Assembly: GCA_963825565.1 (NCBI GenBank)
Contig: CAWGTW010000004.1
Location: 434,001 to 498,000, forward strand
Length of the DNA: 64,000 nucleotides
From: JBFGCT01 sp963825565
Lineage (GTDB): Bacteria > Actinomycetota > Acidimicrobiia > Acidimicrobiales > Ilumatobacteraceae
Direction: 5' to 3'
This document shows positions 18,197-25,868 of this stretch, piece by piece (within the stretch, counting starts at the first letter, position 1; each line of letters starts with the position of its first letter). The notes beneath the pieces were generated by a model. It was not told the DNA's origin. It made no database searches and saw nothing but the letters and a program-made list of their open reading frames with translations. Position numbers and translations under genes: made by a program.

Positions 18197-19097
18197 AGAA
18201 GGTCGCGGCCCATCGACCGATGGCCGCTCGAATCCGGTCAGCGGTTGCCTTCGGCCGGGTCGTGATCGCTCGGTAGGTGAAGCGCACGACGACCCATCCG
18301 GCGGCCAGCAGATCGGCGTCGCGCTCGCGGTCGCGCTCGAAGGTCGCCCGATCCAGGCCGTGGTGTATCCAGCCGTCGCATTCGAGGATCACGCGGGTTC
18401 CCACCACCCGGAAGTCCACCTCGCGGCCCTCGATCGTCGGGTGGAACTCGACCGGGGGCAGCGCATGACGGAGCACCAGGCGGCGCATCTCGGCCTCGAG
18501 CAAGGAGTCGGCCGGCTTGCCGTCGATCGACCACTCGTCGAGCGCCGCCCGGAGCGCTCGCACGCCGTGTCGTCCGGGTCGGCCGTGCTCGACGAGGACG
18601 GCGCGGATCGCGCCGAGGTCGGCCATCCCGGTCGCCAGCACGTGCCCGACCGCCTGGTGCACCGACCCGGCGTCGACGGCACCGAGATCGAGCACCGTCC
18701 GCAGGATGTTGGTGCAGGCGATGCCCTGGCGCCGCTGCGGCGCGAGCCGGCTGCGGTCGGTCGGACGGTGGATGACGACGCCCGTCATCGCCATCGGCCC
18801 GGCGGTGCGCCGGGCGATGAGGTCGACGGGATCGTCGTCGGGGCGGGGGATTCCCCACAGTCGCGCCGCCGAGCGATGGGAGGCGAGGGCGGAGCCGCCG
18901 GCGGCGAGCGTCGCCGCGGCGATCCGCTGCTCCGGCGTGTCGGGGGTGCCGTGCAGGCGTGCGACGAACGGGTGGAGTTGCTCGATGGCGCCGCTGGCGA
19001 TCGCCCGGTACCAGGCCGACCGGGACGTTCCGGACGCGTCGAACGTCAGCAGACCGTGATTGCGCAGTGCCCAGTCATCGAGATCGGAGAGCCGCAT
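18195..19097 (-). CDS. DUF559/Vsr-like endonuclease with AbiEi-type N-terminal domain
   Basis: 300 residues. The N-terminus (LDDWALRNHGLLTFDASG) resembles the wHTH of AbiEi-family antitoxin-domain proteins. The centre has SHRSAARLWGIP and the C-terminal 80 residues are a DUF559 nuclease domain: VDFRVVGTRVILECDGWIHH gives the D and E-x-D of the PD-(D/E)XK/Vsr fold, then FERDRERDADLLAAGW and VVRFTYRAI. Such genes are numerous in actinobacteria but their role is not settled. Here the gene is bracketed by five REP-like units, two on the 3' side and three on the 5' side. ATG 19097 is the first Met with homology. Confidence 0.78.
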   Translation of the reverse strand: MRLSDLDDWALRNHGLLTFDASGTSRSAWYRAIASGAIEQLHPFVARLHGTPDTPEQRIAAATLAAGGSALASHRSAARLWGIPRPDDDPVDLIARRTAGPMAMTGVVIHRPTDRSRLAPQRRQGIACTNILRTVLDLGAVDAGSVHQAVGHVLATGMADLGAIRAVLVEHGRPGRHGVRALRAALDEWSIDGKPADSLLEAEMRRLVLRHALPPVEFHPTIEGREVDFRVVGTRVILECDGWIHHGLDRATFERDRERDADLLAAGWVVVRFTYRAITTRPKATADRIRAAIGRWAATF

Positions 19098-19141
19098 ACC
19101 ACGACGGTGGGTGCCCAGGATCGGCTCCCGGAACGTGGGAT

Positions 19142-19353
19142 GTCTCGGCGCCGCCGGTTCCGGTTGGCGAGACGTTGGGCGCCGAGACGTGGTGGTGGCA
19201 CGGGGTGGGTCGTCTCGGGTGCGGTCTCGGTGTCGTGGGTGTCGGGTTGCGGGACGTAGGGCGCCGAGACGTGGTGGTGGCACGGGGTGGGTCGTCTCGG
19301 TGCGGTCTCGGTGTCGTGGGTGTCGGGTTGCGGGACGTTGGGCGCCAAGACGT
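19142..19353. repeat. three REP-like 47-nt units upstream of the DUF559 gene
   Basis: Units C (19142-19188), D (19224-19270) and E (19305-19351) have the same 47-nt length and the same GTCTCGG ... CCGAGAC ends as units A and B on the other side of the gene; E has one change (CCAAGAC). D and E are part of an about 81-bp tandem repeat starting GTGGTGGTGGCACGGGGTGG. All five units point the same way. Confidence 0.85.
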
Positions 19354-19371
19354 GGTGGGGGCGGGGCGGGG

Positions 19372-19407
19372 TACGATCCGGCCGTGATGCCGCGGAGCTG
19401 CCGATGA
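19372..19407 (+). promoter_or_regulatory. -10 box and 7-codon leader ORF before PHP gene
   Basis: TACGAT (19372-19377) is followed after 6 nt by GTG 19384, which opens a short frame VMPRSCR ending in TGA at 19405-19407. That TGA overlaps the ATG of the PHP gene (ATGA). If transcription starts about 7 nt after the -10 box, the mRNA would begin at or near the leader start codon. Confidence 0.45.
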
Positions 19408-20444
19408 CGCCCGAGCAGGCGCTGCTCCGGGTCATCCACTGCCTGGATCGGGCGCACGAGACCGGGTTCAAGACCAAGGCGTTCGTGCGGGCACTCGAGA
19501 TCGTGAGGACCATGCCGGCCGACGAGCTCGAGCGGCGGGTGGCGGCGGACACCTTGACCGAGATCGACGGAATCGGCAAGGCGACCGCGGCGGTGATCAC
19601 CGACGCGATCGAGGGACGCCGCCCCGCCTACCTGGACAAGATCGAGGCCGAGTCCGAGGTGCCGATCACGGAGCACGGCCGGCGCTACCGCGACGCGCTC
19701 AAGGGTGACTGCCATCTGCACTCGACCTGGAGCGACGGCGGCGCGCCGATCGAGGCGATGGCGGCCACCGCGATCGCGCTCGGTCACGAGTACATGGTCC
19801 AGACCGACCACTCCGCCCGGCTGACGGTCGCCCACGGGCTCGACGAGCAGCGACTGACGGAGCAACTCGACCAGATCGCCGGGCTGAACGCGGCGATCGC
19901 TGAAGCCGGCCACGACTTCCGCATCCTGTGCGGGATGGAGGTCGACATCCTTCTCGACGGCACCCTCGACCTGTCCGACGAGATGCTCCAGCGGCTCGAC
20001 ATCGTCGTCGCCAGCGTCCACTCGAAGTTGCGGATGGAGCGTCAGGAGATGACCGAGCGGATGGTGCTCGCCGTCGCATCCCCCCATGTCGACATCCTCG
20101 GGCACTGCACCGGCCGGATGATCGGCAAGCGCCCGCCGAGCGACTTCGACGCCGACTACGTGTTCGCCGCCTGCGCCCAGTTCGGCACGGCGGTGGAGAT
20201 CAACTGCCGTCCCGAGCGCCTCGACCCGCCCCGCGACCTGCTGCGGTTGGCCGTGGAGCACGGCTGCTGGTTCTCGATCGACACCGACGCCCATGCGACG
20301 GGGCAGCTGGAGTGGCAGCCGCACGGCTGCGATCGAGCAGCGGAGTGCGCGGTGCCGCTCGACCGCGTGATCAACACGTTCTCGGTCGACGAGCTGCTCG
20401 CCTGGGCCGGCCGAGACGCGCCCGGCCTCCCACCGAGCGGGTGA
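19404..20444 (+). CDS. PHP-domain phosphoesterase, PolX-like C-terminal half
   Basis: 346 residues. Residues about 50-72 (LTEIDGIGKATAAVITDAI) form a helix-hairpin-helix. From residue 95 the PHP metal sites are complete: GDCHLHSTWSDG, QTDHS, CGMEVDI, VASVHSK, ILGHCTGR, INCRPERLDPP and DTDAHAT. This matches the C-terminal part of bacterial family-X DNA polymerases (3'-5' exonuclease/AP-endonuclease activity in PolX), but the nucleotidyltransferase domain is missing. It also resembles histidinol-phosphatase-like PHP enzymes. A DNA-repair nuclease is the better guess because of the HhH. Confidence 0.8.
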   Translation: MTPEQALLRVIHCLDRAHETGFKTKAFVRALEIVRTMPADELERRVAADTLTEIDGIGKATAAVITDAIEGRRPAYLDKIEAESEVPITEHGRRYRDALKGDCHLHSTWSDGGAPIEAMAATAIALGHEYMVQTDHSARLTVAHGLDEQRLTEQLDQIAGLNAAIAEAGHDFRILCGMEVDILLDGTLDLSDEMLQRLDIVVASVHSKLRMERQEMTERMVLAVASPHVDILGHCTGRMIGKRPPSDFDADYVFAACAQFGTAVEINCRPERLDPPRDLLRLAVEHGCWFSIDTDAHATGQLEWQPHGCDRAAECAVPLDRVINTFSVDELLAWAGRDAPGLPPSG

Positions 20445-20544
20445 GCGGCGGGCCGACCCGCCGCACGGCAGGCGACGGGTGCCGACCGGCGCGTGACCGG
20501 TGGCCCGCGGCCACCAGGGCCGGCGGCCGGCGAGCCCCCGCCGG

Positions 20545-20573
20545 TTGGGCCTCGGCGGGCGGACCCGTAGGAT
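20545..20573 (+). promoter_or_regulatory. promoter of bL37 gene
   Basis: -35 TTGGGC (20545-20550), 17-bp spacer, -10 TAGGAT (20568-20573), 9 nt before the ATG at 20583. It is one of the cleaner promoters in the window. Confidence 0.6.
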
Positions 20574-20582
20574 CGAATTCTT

Positions 20583-20666
20583 ATGTCGAAGAAGACCAAG
20601 AAGCGCAAGGCGCGCCTGCGTCGCTCGAAGGCGAACCACGGCAAGCGCCCCAACATGGGTCGCTGA
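20583..20666 (+). CDS. 50S ribosomal protein bL37 (actinobacterial mini-protein)
   Basis: Twenty-seven codons: MSKKTKKRKARLRR followed by SKANHGKRPNMGR. The ending SKANHGKRPN is the hallmark of the tiny large-subunit protein bL37 described in mycobacterial ribosome structures. It is strongly basic and has its own promoter, so it is expected to be expressed at high level. Recognition is from memory of the family; length (24-27 residues) and motif agree. Confidence 0.88.
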   Translation: MSKKTKKRKARLRRSKANHGKRPNMGR

Positions 20667-20784
20667 CGCACACCACGACCCAGATGTCCCCGCCGCCGGC
20701 CCACGTCGAGGTGGTTGGTCTGACGCCGCGCGGCGTCCGGTCCGTCGACCGCCCGTTCGAGCCGGCCGGCATCGGTCGAACGTC

Positions 20785-21408
20785 GTGAGCCTCGACGCGA
20801 GGGTCGAGTGGCTCGACGTCGCCGGTGATCCCGATGCGTGGCGAGGAATCGGTCTGATCGTGATGCCCGATGGGCTGGTGCCGCTGTTCGGCGCGTCGTT
20901 GCGCATCGTCGGGGATCCGGCGGGCACGACCGGAATCGTCGGCTGGGCTCTGAGCGGGATCGATCCTGCGAACGCACCGATCGACGAGTTGCCGACCGAG
21001 GTCGTCGAGCCTGCTCCGCCGCGCTTCGCCGATCACCCGATCGGCACGTCGGGGTTGGATCACCTCGTCGTCCTCACCGGCGACCTGGAGCGCACCTCGG
21101 GGGCGATCGCCTCGGCGACCGGGTGCGAGCTCAAGCGGATCCGCGACGTCGGCGCGATGCGCCAGGGCTTCCACCGCATCGGGCGCGGTGGCCTGATCAT
21201 CGAGCTGGTCAGCCGGCCCGACGTCGGCGACGAACCAGCGAGGTTCTGGGGGCTGGCGATCAACGTGGACGACCTCGACCGGGCTTGCGCGTGGCTGGGA
21301 CCCGACCGCGTCGGCCGACCCAAGGACGCGGTGCAGCCAGGACGCCGCATCGCGACACTCCGCGACGACGTCGGGCTCGGAGTACCGGTCGCGCTGATGA
21401 CGACCTGA
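20785..21408 (+). CDS. VOC (glyoxalase-like) superfamily protein
   Basis: 207 residues. A central glyoxalase-like repeat begins GTSGLDHLVVLTGDLERTSGAI and continues with FHRIGRGGLIIELV and FWGLAINVDDLDRACAWLG. The first His and the ELV Glu are typical metal-ligand positions, but the second repeat is weak. Substrate unknown. The GTG at 20785 is chosen because upstream sequence is out of family character. Confidence 0.7.
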   Translation: MSLDARVEWLDVAGDPDAWRGIGLIVMPDGLVPLFGASLRIVGDPAGTTGIVGWALSGIDPANAPIDELPTEVVEPAPPRFADHPIGTSGLDHLVVLTGDLERTSGAIASATGCELKRIRDVGAMRQGFHRIGRGGLIIELVSRPDVGDEPARFWGLAINVDDLDRACAWLGPDRVGRPKDAVQPGRRIATLRDDVGLGVPVALMTT

Positions 21409-21528
21409 CCGGATCGTGATGACGCCACGGGTCGACCTCGTTTCCGTCCGCGGGAGGGTCACGCGGTTGCCGTTGTTCCCCGGACGTCACCTCGAACCCA
21501 CGACATCGCGGTCCCACGCGGTGCCCCG

Positions 21529-22608
21529 ATGACCCGGCCGACCCCGATGACCCCGCCGACAAAGGTCCTCCACGTCACCGAGGCGTTCGGTGGCGGCATC
21601 GTCAGCTCGATCACCGAGCTGATCGCACGGACCCCCGACCTCGAACACCACCTGCTTCGAACGGTTCGCCCGGTCGACCACACCGAGGGCGAGGGGGTCG
21701 AGGGCTGCACGACGGTCGAGGAGTTGCCGACGGGGGCCGTTGCGGCGATGCGGGCGATCCGGGGCGCGGTCGCCCGGTTGCGGCCCGACGTCGTGCATGC
21801 GCACTCGAGTTACAGCGGCCTCCACGTGCGCCTCACCGTCAACGCCCGCAGGACACGCGTCGTCTACACGCCGCACGGGTACGGGTTCCTGCGGACCGAC
21901 ATCTCGCGCCCGCGGCGGCTCCTGATCCGTGAGGTGGAGCGCACGCTGACGTGGAACACGACGACGCTCGCCGCCTGCTCGGTGCACGAGGCCTCGCTGG
22001 GCGCGATCGGCCGGCGGGGGATGGAACGCCACCACGTCCCGAACGTCGTCGTGGTCGACCAGGAGCTGGTCGGACGTCATGAGCTGTCGCGCCGCGACGG
22101 CGTGCTCGTCGCCTCGGGGCGCCTGCAGCCGAGCAGCGACCCGCGCTACTTCGTGCGGGTCGTCGAGGAGGTGCGCGCCCGGTATCCGGCGGTCGAGGTG
22201 CGGTGGCTGGGCGGGCACCAGGGGGTCCTGGCCGACTCGTTGCGCGCCGCTGGGATCGACGTGACCGGCTGGCTGCCCCGGTCCGAGATGCTCGCCCAGA
22301 TGGCCGAAGCGAGCGTGTACGTGCACACCTCGGCGTGGGACGGGTTCCCGATGACGCTGCTTGAGGCGGTGTCGTTGGGGGTCCCGAGCGTCGGCCGGCG
22401 GATCCCCCAGCTGGAGGAATGCCCCCCGACGATCCTGTTCGACACCCCGTCCGCCCTCGGGTCCGAGATCGCCCGCCTGCTCGCCTCGCCGATGACCGCC
22501 CCGGAGCACCGCGCCCTGTGGGGGCCGTTCCTCGCCGAACACGGCCCCGAGATCCAGCGCCGGCGGCTGCTCGCCGCCTATGGCCTCGATCGGCAGGCGC
22601 GAGCCTGA
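21529..22608 (+). CDS. GT4-family glycosyltransferase
   Basis: 359 residues, GT-B fold. N-terminal KVLHVTEAFGGGIVSSI, DVVHAHSSYSGL and VVYTPHGYGFLRTD are typical GT4 acceptor-domain motifs. The C-terminal half has LVASGRLQPSSDP, WLGG and the nucleotide-sugar motif DGFPMTLLEAVSLGVP (EX7E-like). Probably extends a lipid-linked surface glycan at the cytoplasmic face. It opens the glycan locus and precedes a priming sugar transferase. Confidence 0.85.
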   Translation: MTRPTPMTPPTKVLHVTEAFGGGIVSSITELIARTPDLEHHLLRTVRPVDHTEGEGVEGCTTVEELPTGAVAAMRAIRGAVARLRPDVVHAHSSYSGLHVRLTVNARRTRVVYTPHGYGFLRTDISRPRRLLIREVERTLTWNTTTLAACSVHEASLGAIGRRGMERHHVPNVVVVDQELVGRHELSRRDGVLVASGRLQPSSDPRYFVRVVEEVRARYPAVEVRWLGGHQGVLADSLRAAGIDVTGWLPRSEMLAQMAEASVYVHTSAWDGFPMTLLEAVSLGVPSVGRRIPQLEECPPTILFDTPSALGSEIARLLASPMTAPEHRALWGPFLAEHGPEIQRRRLLAAYGLDRQARA

Positions 22609-22658
22609 CGAACGCCGCGCCCCGAGGCGGGGTCGAGGTTTCGAGGGTCGGCCGTTGG

Positions 22659-22664
22659 TAGCTT
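22659..22664 (+). promoter_or_regulatory. -10 box (TAGCTT) of sugar transferase gene
   Basis: TAnnnT hexamer ending 8 nt before the GTG start at 22673; it helps choose that start. Confidence 0.4.
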
Positions 22665-22672
22665 GGCGAGCC

Positions 22673-23383
22673 GTGACATCCCAGCAGCAGGCACGAGCGG
22701 CGCGCGAACGCGCTGACGGCGCTGTCGGTGACGTCACATCCCGCCCGCCGGGCTTGGTCGCCCCGACGATCGAGGCCCCGGGGTACGCGCTCTCCCGGAC
22801 CAAGCGGTGCGTCGATCTCGCACTGTCGCTGCTCGCGCTTCCGTTCGTGTCCGTCGTCATCGCTGTCGCCGGGATCGTCTCCCTTTTCGTGTTCCGGTCC
22901 TGGCCGCTGTTTCTCCAGCAGCGGCGCGGCGTCGGCGAGCGCCCGTTCCGAGCGCTCAAGATCCGCAGCCTCCCCCGGTCGTTCCCCGTGCAGCAGGGCA
23001 AGCTCGGGCTCGACGAGACCGGGCTGGGTTGGTGGTCGCGGACGCTTCGCCGCTCGCATGTCGACGAGTTGCCCCAGGTGTTCAACGTGCTGACCGGAGC
23101 GATGAGCATGGTCGGCCCGCGACCGATGATCGACGAGGTCCTCGACTTCGTCGACGCCGACGCCCGCGCCGTGCGAGCGCTCGTCCGCCCCGGCCTGACC
23201 GGTGCCTGGCAGGTCTCGACCGCCGGTGCTCGGCCACTCCACGAGTGCACCGAGCTCGACGAGGAATACGTGCAGCGCTGCAGCTTCCGGACCGACTTGC
23301 GCATCCTGCGGATGACGTTGCTCGTCGTCGGGCGGCGGCGGTCGTTCACGGCGGCACAGGTGCTCGACGAGCTGCCGGGCTGA
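22673..23383 (+). CDS. priming sugar-phosphate transferase (WcaJ/WbaP C-terminal type)
   Basis: 236 residues of the bacterial sugar transferase (monotopic PGT) family, moving a sugar-1-phosphate onto undecaprenyl phosphate. One hydrophobic segment (VDLALSLLALPFVSVVIAVA, about 43-62), then FLQQRRGVGERPFRALKIRS, the catalytic-region stretch SHVDELPQVFNVLTGAMSMVGPRP (Asp-Glu pair at DEL) and RPGLTGAWQVS. The N-terminal 40 residues are variable. The long N-terminal membrane domain of WbaP is absent. Confidence 0.88.
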   Translation: MTSQQQARAARERADGAVGDVTSRPPGLVAPTIEAPGYALSRTKRCVDLALSLLALPFVSVVIAVAGIVSLFVFRSWPLFLQQRRGVGERPFRALKIRSLPRSFPVQQGKLGLDETGLGWWSRTLRRSHVDELPQVFNVLTGAMSMVGPRPMIDEVLDFVDADARAVRALVRPGLTGAWQVSTAGARPLHECTELDEEYVQRCSFRTDLRILRMTLLVVGRRRSFTAAQVLDELPG

Positions 23384-23498
23384 ACCTGCACCCGACGCCG
23401 GGCGGTGCGACGTGGCGGGCCGCGATCGCGTCGCCGCGCGGACCGAACATCGCTGGCGGCCGGTAGCCACCGCTCGACGATGCTGCCACACTGAGCCG

Positions 23499-24272
23499 AT
23501 GGACAACGTCACCGCCCGATCGGTCGAGACCTTCTGGGACGATATGTACGAGCGAGTGGCGGTCGACCCCGACCTGGTCATCCTCGGTGATCTCGATGTC
23601 GGGCCCCTCATCGATTCGACATCGGTCGTCGGCAAGCGAGTGATGATCTGCTCGTGCGGGACGGGCGAGCACGTGGTTCGTGCGGCGCGGATGGGTGGCG
23701 ACGTCGTCGCGGTCGACATCTCGGCGGTCGGCGTGGAGCGAGCCCGCCTGATCTGCGAGCAACAAGGCGTCCAGGCCGAATTCCTCGTCGCCGATCTGGC
23801 CCGGACCGGCCTTGCCGACGGCAGCGTCGATCTGGCGTGGGGGAGCGCGGTGCTCCACCATCTCGACCACGGCCCCTTCGCGGCGGAGCTCGGAAGGGTG
23901 CTCTCGCCGAATGGCGCGGCGGTGTTCGTGTCCGAACCGACGTTCTTCAACCCGCTGTTCCGGGTGTTCTACGAGACGTGCTTCGGCAAGGGCAGGGACG
24001 ATCGCCGCCGCAAGTTCCTGTTCATCCGGCGGCGCGGCGACGACTTCGAGAAGCCGATCGACCTTGTCGACCTCGAGCCGTACCGGGCCCGGTTCGACGT
24101 GCAGCTCGCACCTCGCGAGTTCATGTTCTTCCGCAAGGTTGCCCATGTCGCACTCCGCCATCCGACCGCGATCAGGGTGAGCACCTGGATCGACCGCACG
24201 CTCGATCGGTACGTCCCGTTCGTCCGCCGATTCGGATACGAGTACGACATCACGATGCGGCGGCGGCAGTAG
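23499..24272 (+). CDS. class I SAM-dependent methyltransferase
   Basis: 257 residues. Motif I is ICSCGTGEHVVRAARMG, then VVAVDISAVGVERAR, and the motif IV region DLAWGSAVLHHLDHG, followed by FVSEPTFFNP. This is the Methyltransf_11/25 pattern. Located in the glycan locus, so methylation of a sugar or lipid carrier product is plausible but not shown. The C-terminal third (TIRVSTWIDRTLDRY region) is species-specific. Confidence 0.8.
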   Translation: MDNVTARSVETFWDDMYERVAVDPDLVILGDLDVGPLIDSTSVVGKRVMICSCGTGEHVVRAARMGGDVVAVDISAVGVERARLICEQQGVQAEFLVADLARTGLADGSVDLAWGSAVLHHLDHGPFAAELGRVLSPNGAAVFVSEPTFFNPLFRVFYETCFGKGRDDRRRKFLFIRRRGDDFEKPIDLVDLEPYRARFDVQLAPREFMFFRKVAHVALRHPTAIRVSTWIDRTLDRYVPFVRRFGYEYDITMRRRQ

Positions 24273-24454
24273 CGAACGCCGCCTGACGGTGGCACCGCCG
24301 GACCGGTGGTCCGCTGCGTCAGGTGAGAATCAGGTGGGTGTCGAGGTTGCGGGCGGGGTTGCTCCGGGCCGCACAGAGGTCGACCGGCGGGCCGTTACGC
24401 ACCGATCATCCCGGGCGCAGCGCGCCGTCGCATCGAACGCGGGCCCGAGTCGGG

Positions 24455-25498
24455 TCAGCGGTGATAGTGGGCCGCTCGTTCGAGCATCGGCGAGCCCTCG
24501 AGCCACTCGGCGGTTCGACGGAGTCCGTCGTCCAATTCGGTGGTCGGCCGCCACCCGAGCAGCCGCAACGCCTCGGACGGGTCGGAGAGGAGATGCTGGA
24601 CCTCGCTCGCTTCGGGACGGATCCGCTGATCGTCGGTGACGACCACGGCCTCCGATCCGGTCACCTCGCGACACAGTTCGACCAGCTCTGCGATCGACGG
24701 CGCCACCCCCGTCCCGAGTTGGATCACCGTGCCGGGCTCGGTCGGCGCGGTCCCGATGCGGACGAACCCGTCGACGGTGTCGGTGACGAAGGTGAAGTCG
24801 CGGCGCGGGGCCAGGCTGCCGAGTGTGATCGTGTCCGCCCCGGCCAGCATCTGCGCGAGGATCGTCGGGATGATCGCGCGCAGCGATTGCCGCGGGCCGA
24901 ACGTGTTGAACGGGCGCAGCGTCGCGACGTTGACCCCGAATGACATCGCATAAGCGTGACAGAGCTGGTCCGCCGCGACTTTGGTGGCGGCGTAGGGCGA
25001 CTGGGCCTGGAGCGGGTGGTCGACGGTGATCGGGGTCGTCGCCGGCGTGCCGTAGACCTCGCTCGTCGACGTGTTGACGACGCGCGGGGTCTGATGGGCG
25101 CGCGCCGCTTCGAGCACGTTCAGGGTGCCGACGACGTTCGTCTCGACGAACGAGTTGGGGGCGACGTAGCTGAATGGGATGGCGATCAGCGCGGCGAGGT
25201 GGAAGACGGTGTCGACATCGTCGAGCAGCGAGCGGACGAAGCCGGCATCGCGGATGTCGCCGAGTCGGATGTCGGCCGATGCCAGACCGTCGGGATCGAT
25301 CGTGTCGAGCCAGCCGAGCGAGCTGTTCGAGTTGTACTGGCAGAGGGCGCGGACCTCGGCTCCGTCGGCCAGCAGCCGCTCGAACAGGTGGCTGCCGATG
25401 AAGCCGTCGGCGCCGGTGACGAGCACACGCCGGCCGGCGTAGCCGCTCACGCTTCGCCCTCCGCCCGCCACGGGCGGGGGTGTGGTTGGTTGACTCAT
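24455..25498 (-). CDS. legB: LegB-like NAD-dependent 4,6-dehydratase (SDR)
   Basis: 347 residues, extended SDR. NAD loop VLVTGADGFIGSHLFERL, DIRDAGFVRSLL, FHLAALIAIPFSYVAP, catalytic STSEVYGTP (Ser/Thr) and SPYAATKVAADQL (YxxxK), and RPFNTFGPRQS. The N-terminal 20 residues are Pro/Gly-rich. Dehydrates an NDP-GlcNAc at C4/C6, the step before amination by LegC; with the adjacent PtmE homologue the substrate may be GDP-GlcNAc as in Campylobacter legionaminic acid synthesis. Start ATG 25498, about 65 nt after its predicted -10. Confidence 0.88.
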   Translation of the reverse strand: MSQPTTPPPVAGGGRSVSGYAGRRVLVTGADGFIGSHLFERLLADGAEVRALCQYNSNSSLGWLDTIDPDGLASADIRLGDIRDAGFVRSLLDDVDTVFHLAALIAIPFSYVAPNSFVETNVVGTLNVLEAARAHQTPRVVNTSTSEVYGTPATTPITVDHPLQAQSPYAATKVAADQLCHAYAMSFGVNVATLRPFNTFGPRQSLRAIIPTILAQMLAGADTITLGSLAPRRDFTFVTDTVDGFVRIGTAPTEPGTVIQLGTGVAPSIAELVELCREVTGSEAVVVTDDQRIRPEASEVQHLLSDPSEALRLLGWRPTTELDDGLRRTAEWLEGSPMLERAAHYHR

Positions 25499-25646
25499 TG
25501 CTGCATCGATTCGGTCGGGTCGCGCCTTGTCGCCTCGGGCTTCGGCCCCGGCGTGACGGACGGCGAGCACGATACCCCGAGCGAGGAGCCGGTTCGCGTC
25601 CGTCCGGACGCGAACCGGCGCGCTGATCGGATACCGTCGTCGAGCT
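25499..25646. promoter_or_regulatory. divergent control region legB / legF with 14-bp inverted repeat
   Basis: Toward legB: -10 TATCGT at 25574-25569 (minus strand) within a block GGGGTATCGTGCTCGCCG that recurs before ptmE. Toward legF: -10 TACCGT at 25632-25637, 9 nt before GTG 25647. Between them is a perfect hairpin at 25588-25619 (14-bp stem, GTCC loop), well placed for an operator acting on both promoters. Confidence 0.65.
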
Positions 25647-25868
25647 GTGACCCTGTTGACGACGCCCGGTCTGCCGTCGCCGGCCCAGTCCGGCCTCGTC
25701 GCCACCGGTGCGGCCGTCACCCAGCCATTTCGTGGCGATGCGGCGGCTGGCATGCCGGGCTCGGTGACGACCCGCGTCTGTACTGGCGGCGATGTGGTGG
25801 CCGCTCCCTCGGTTCGCTGTCGGCGAGTGCTCGGTCCCGCACCGGACGTGGTCGGAGCCGGTACGTGA
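25647..25868 (+). pseudogene. flippase (wzx) 5' fragment, translationally coupled to legF
   Basis: 73 codons starting GTG at 25647. The stretch PSPAQSGLVATGAAVTQ and the following RGDAAAGMPGS match LSPAQFGLVATGAAVAQ and RGAATAGLPSS of the flippase at 35.3 kb, with similarity also visible in the DNA. After that homology ends. The TGA overlaps the legF GTG (GTGA at 25865-25868). It is best read as a decayed duplicate of the flippase N-terminus now acting as a leader ORF. Confidence 0.6.
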
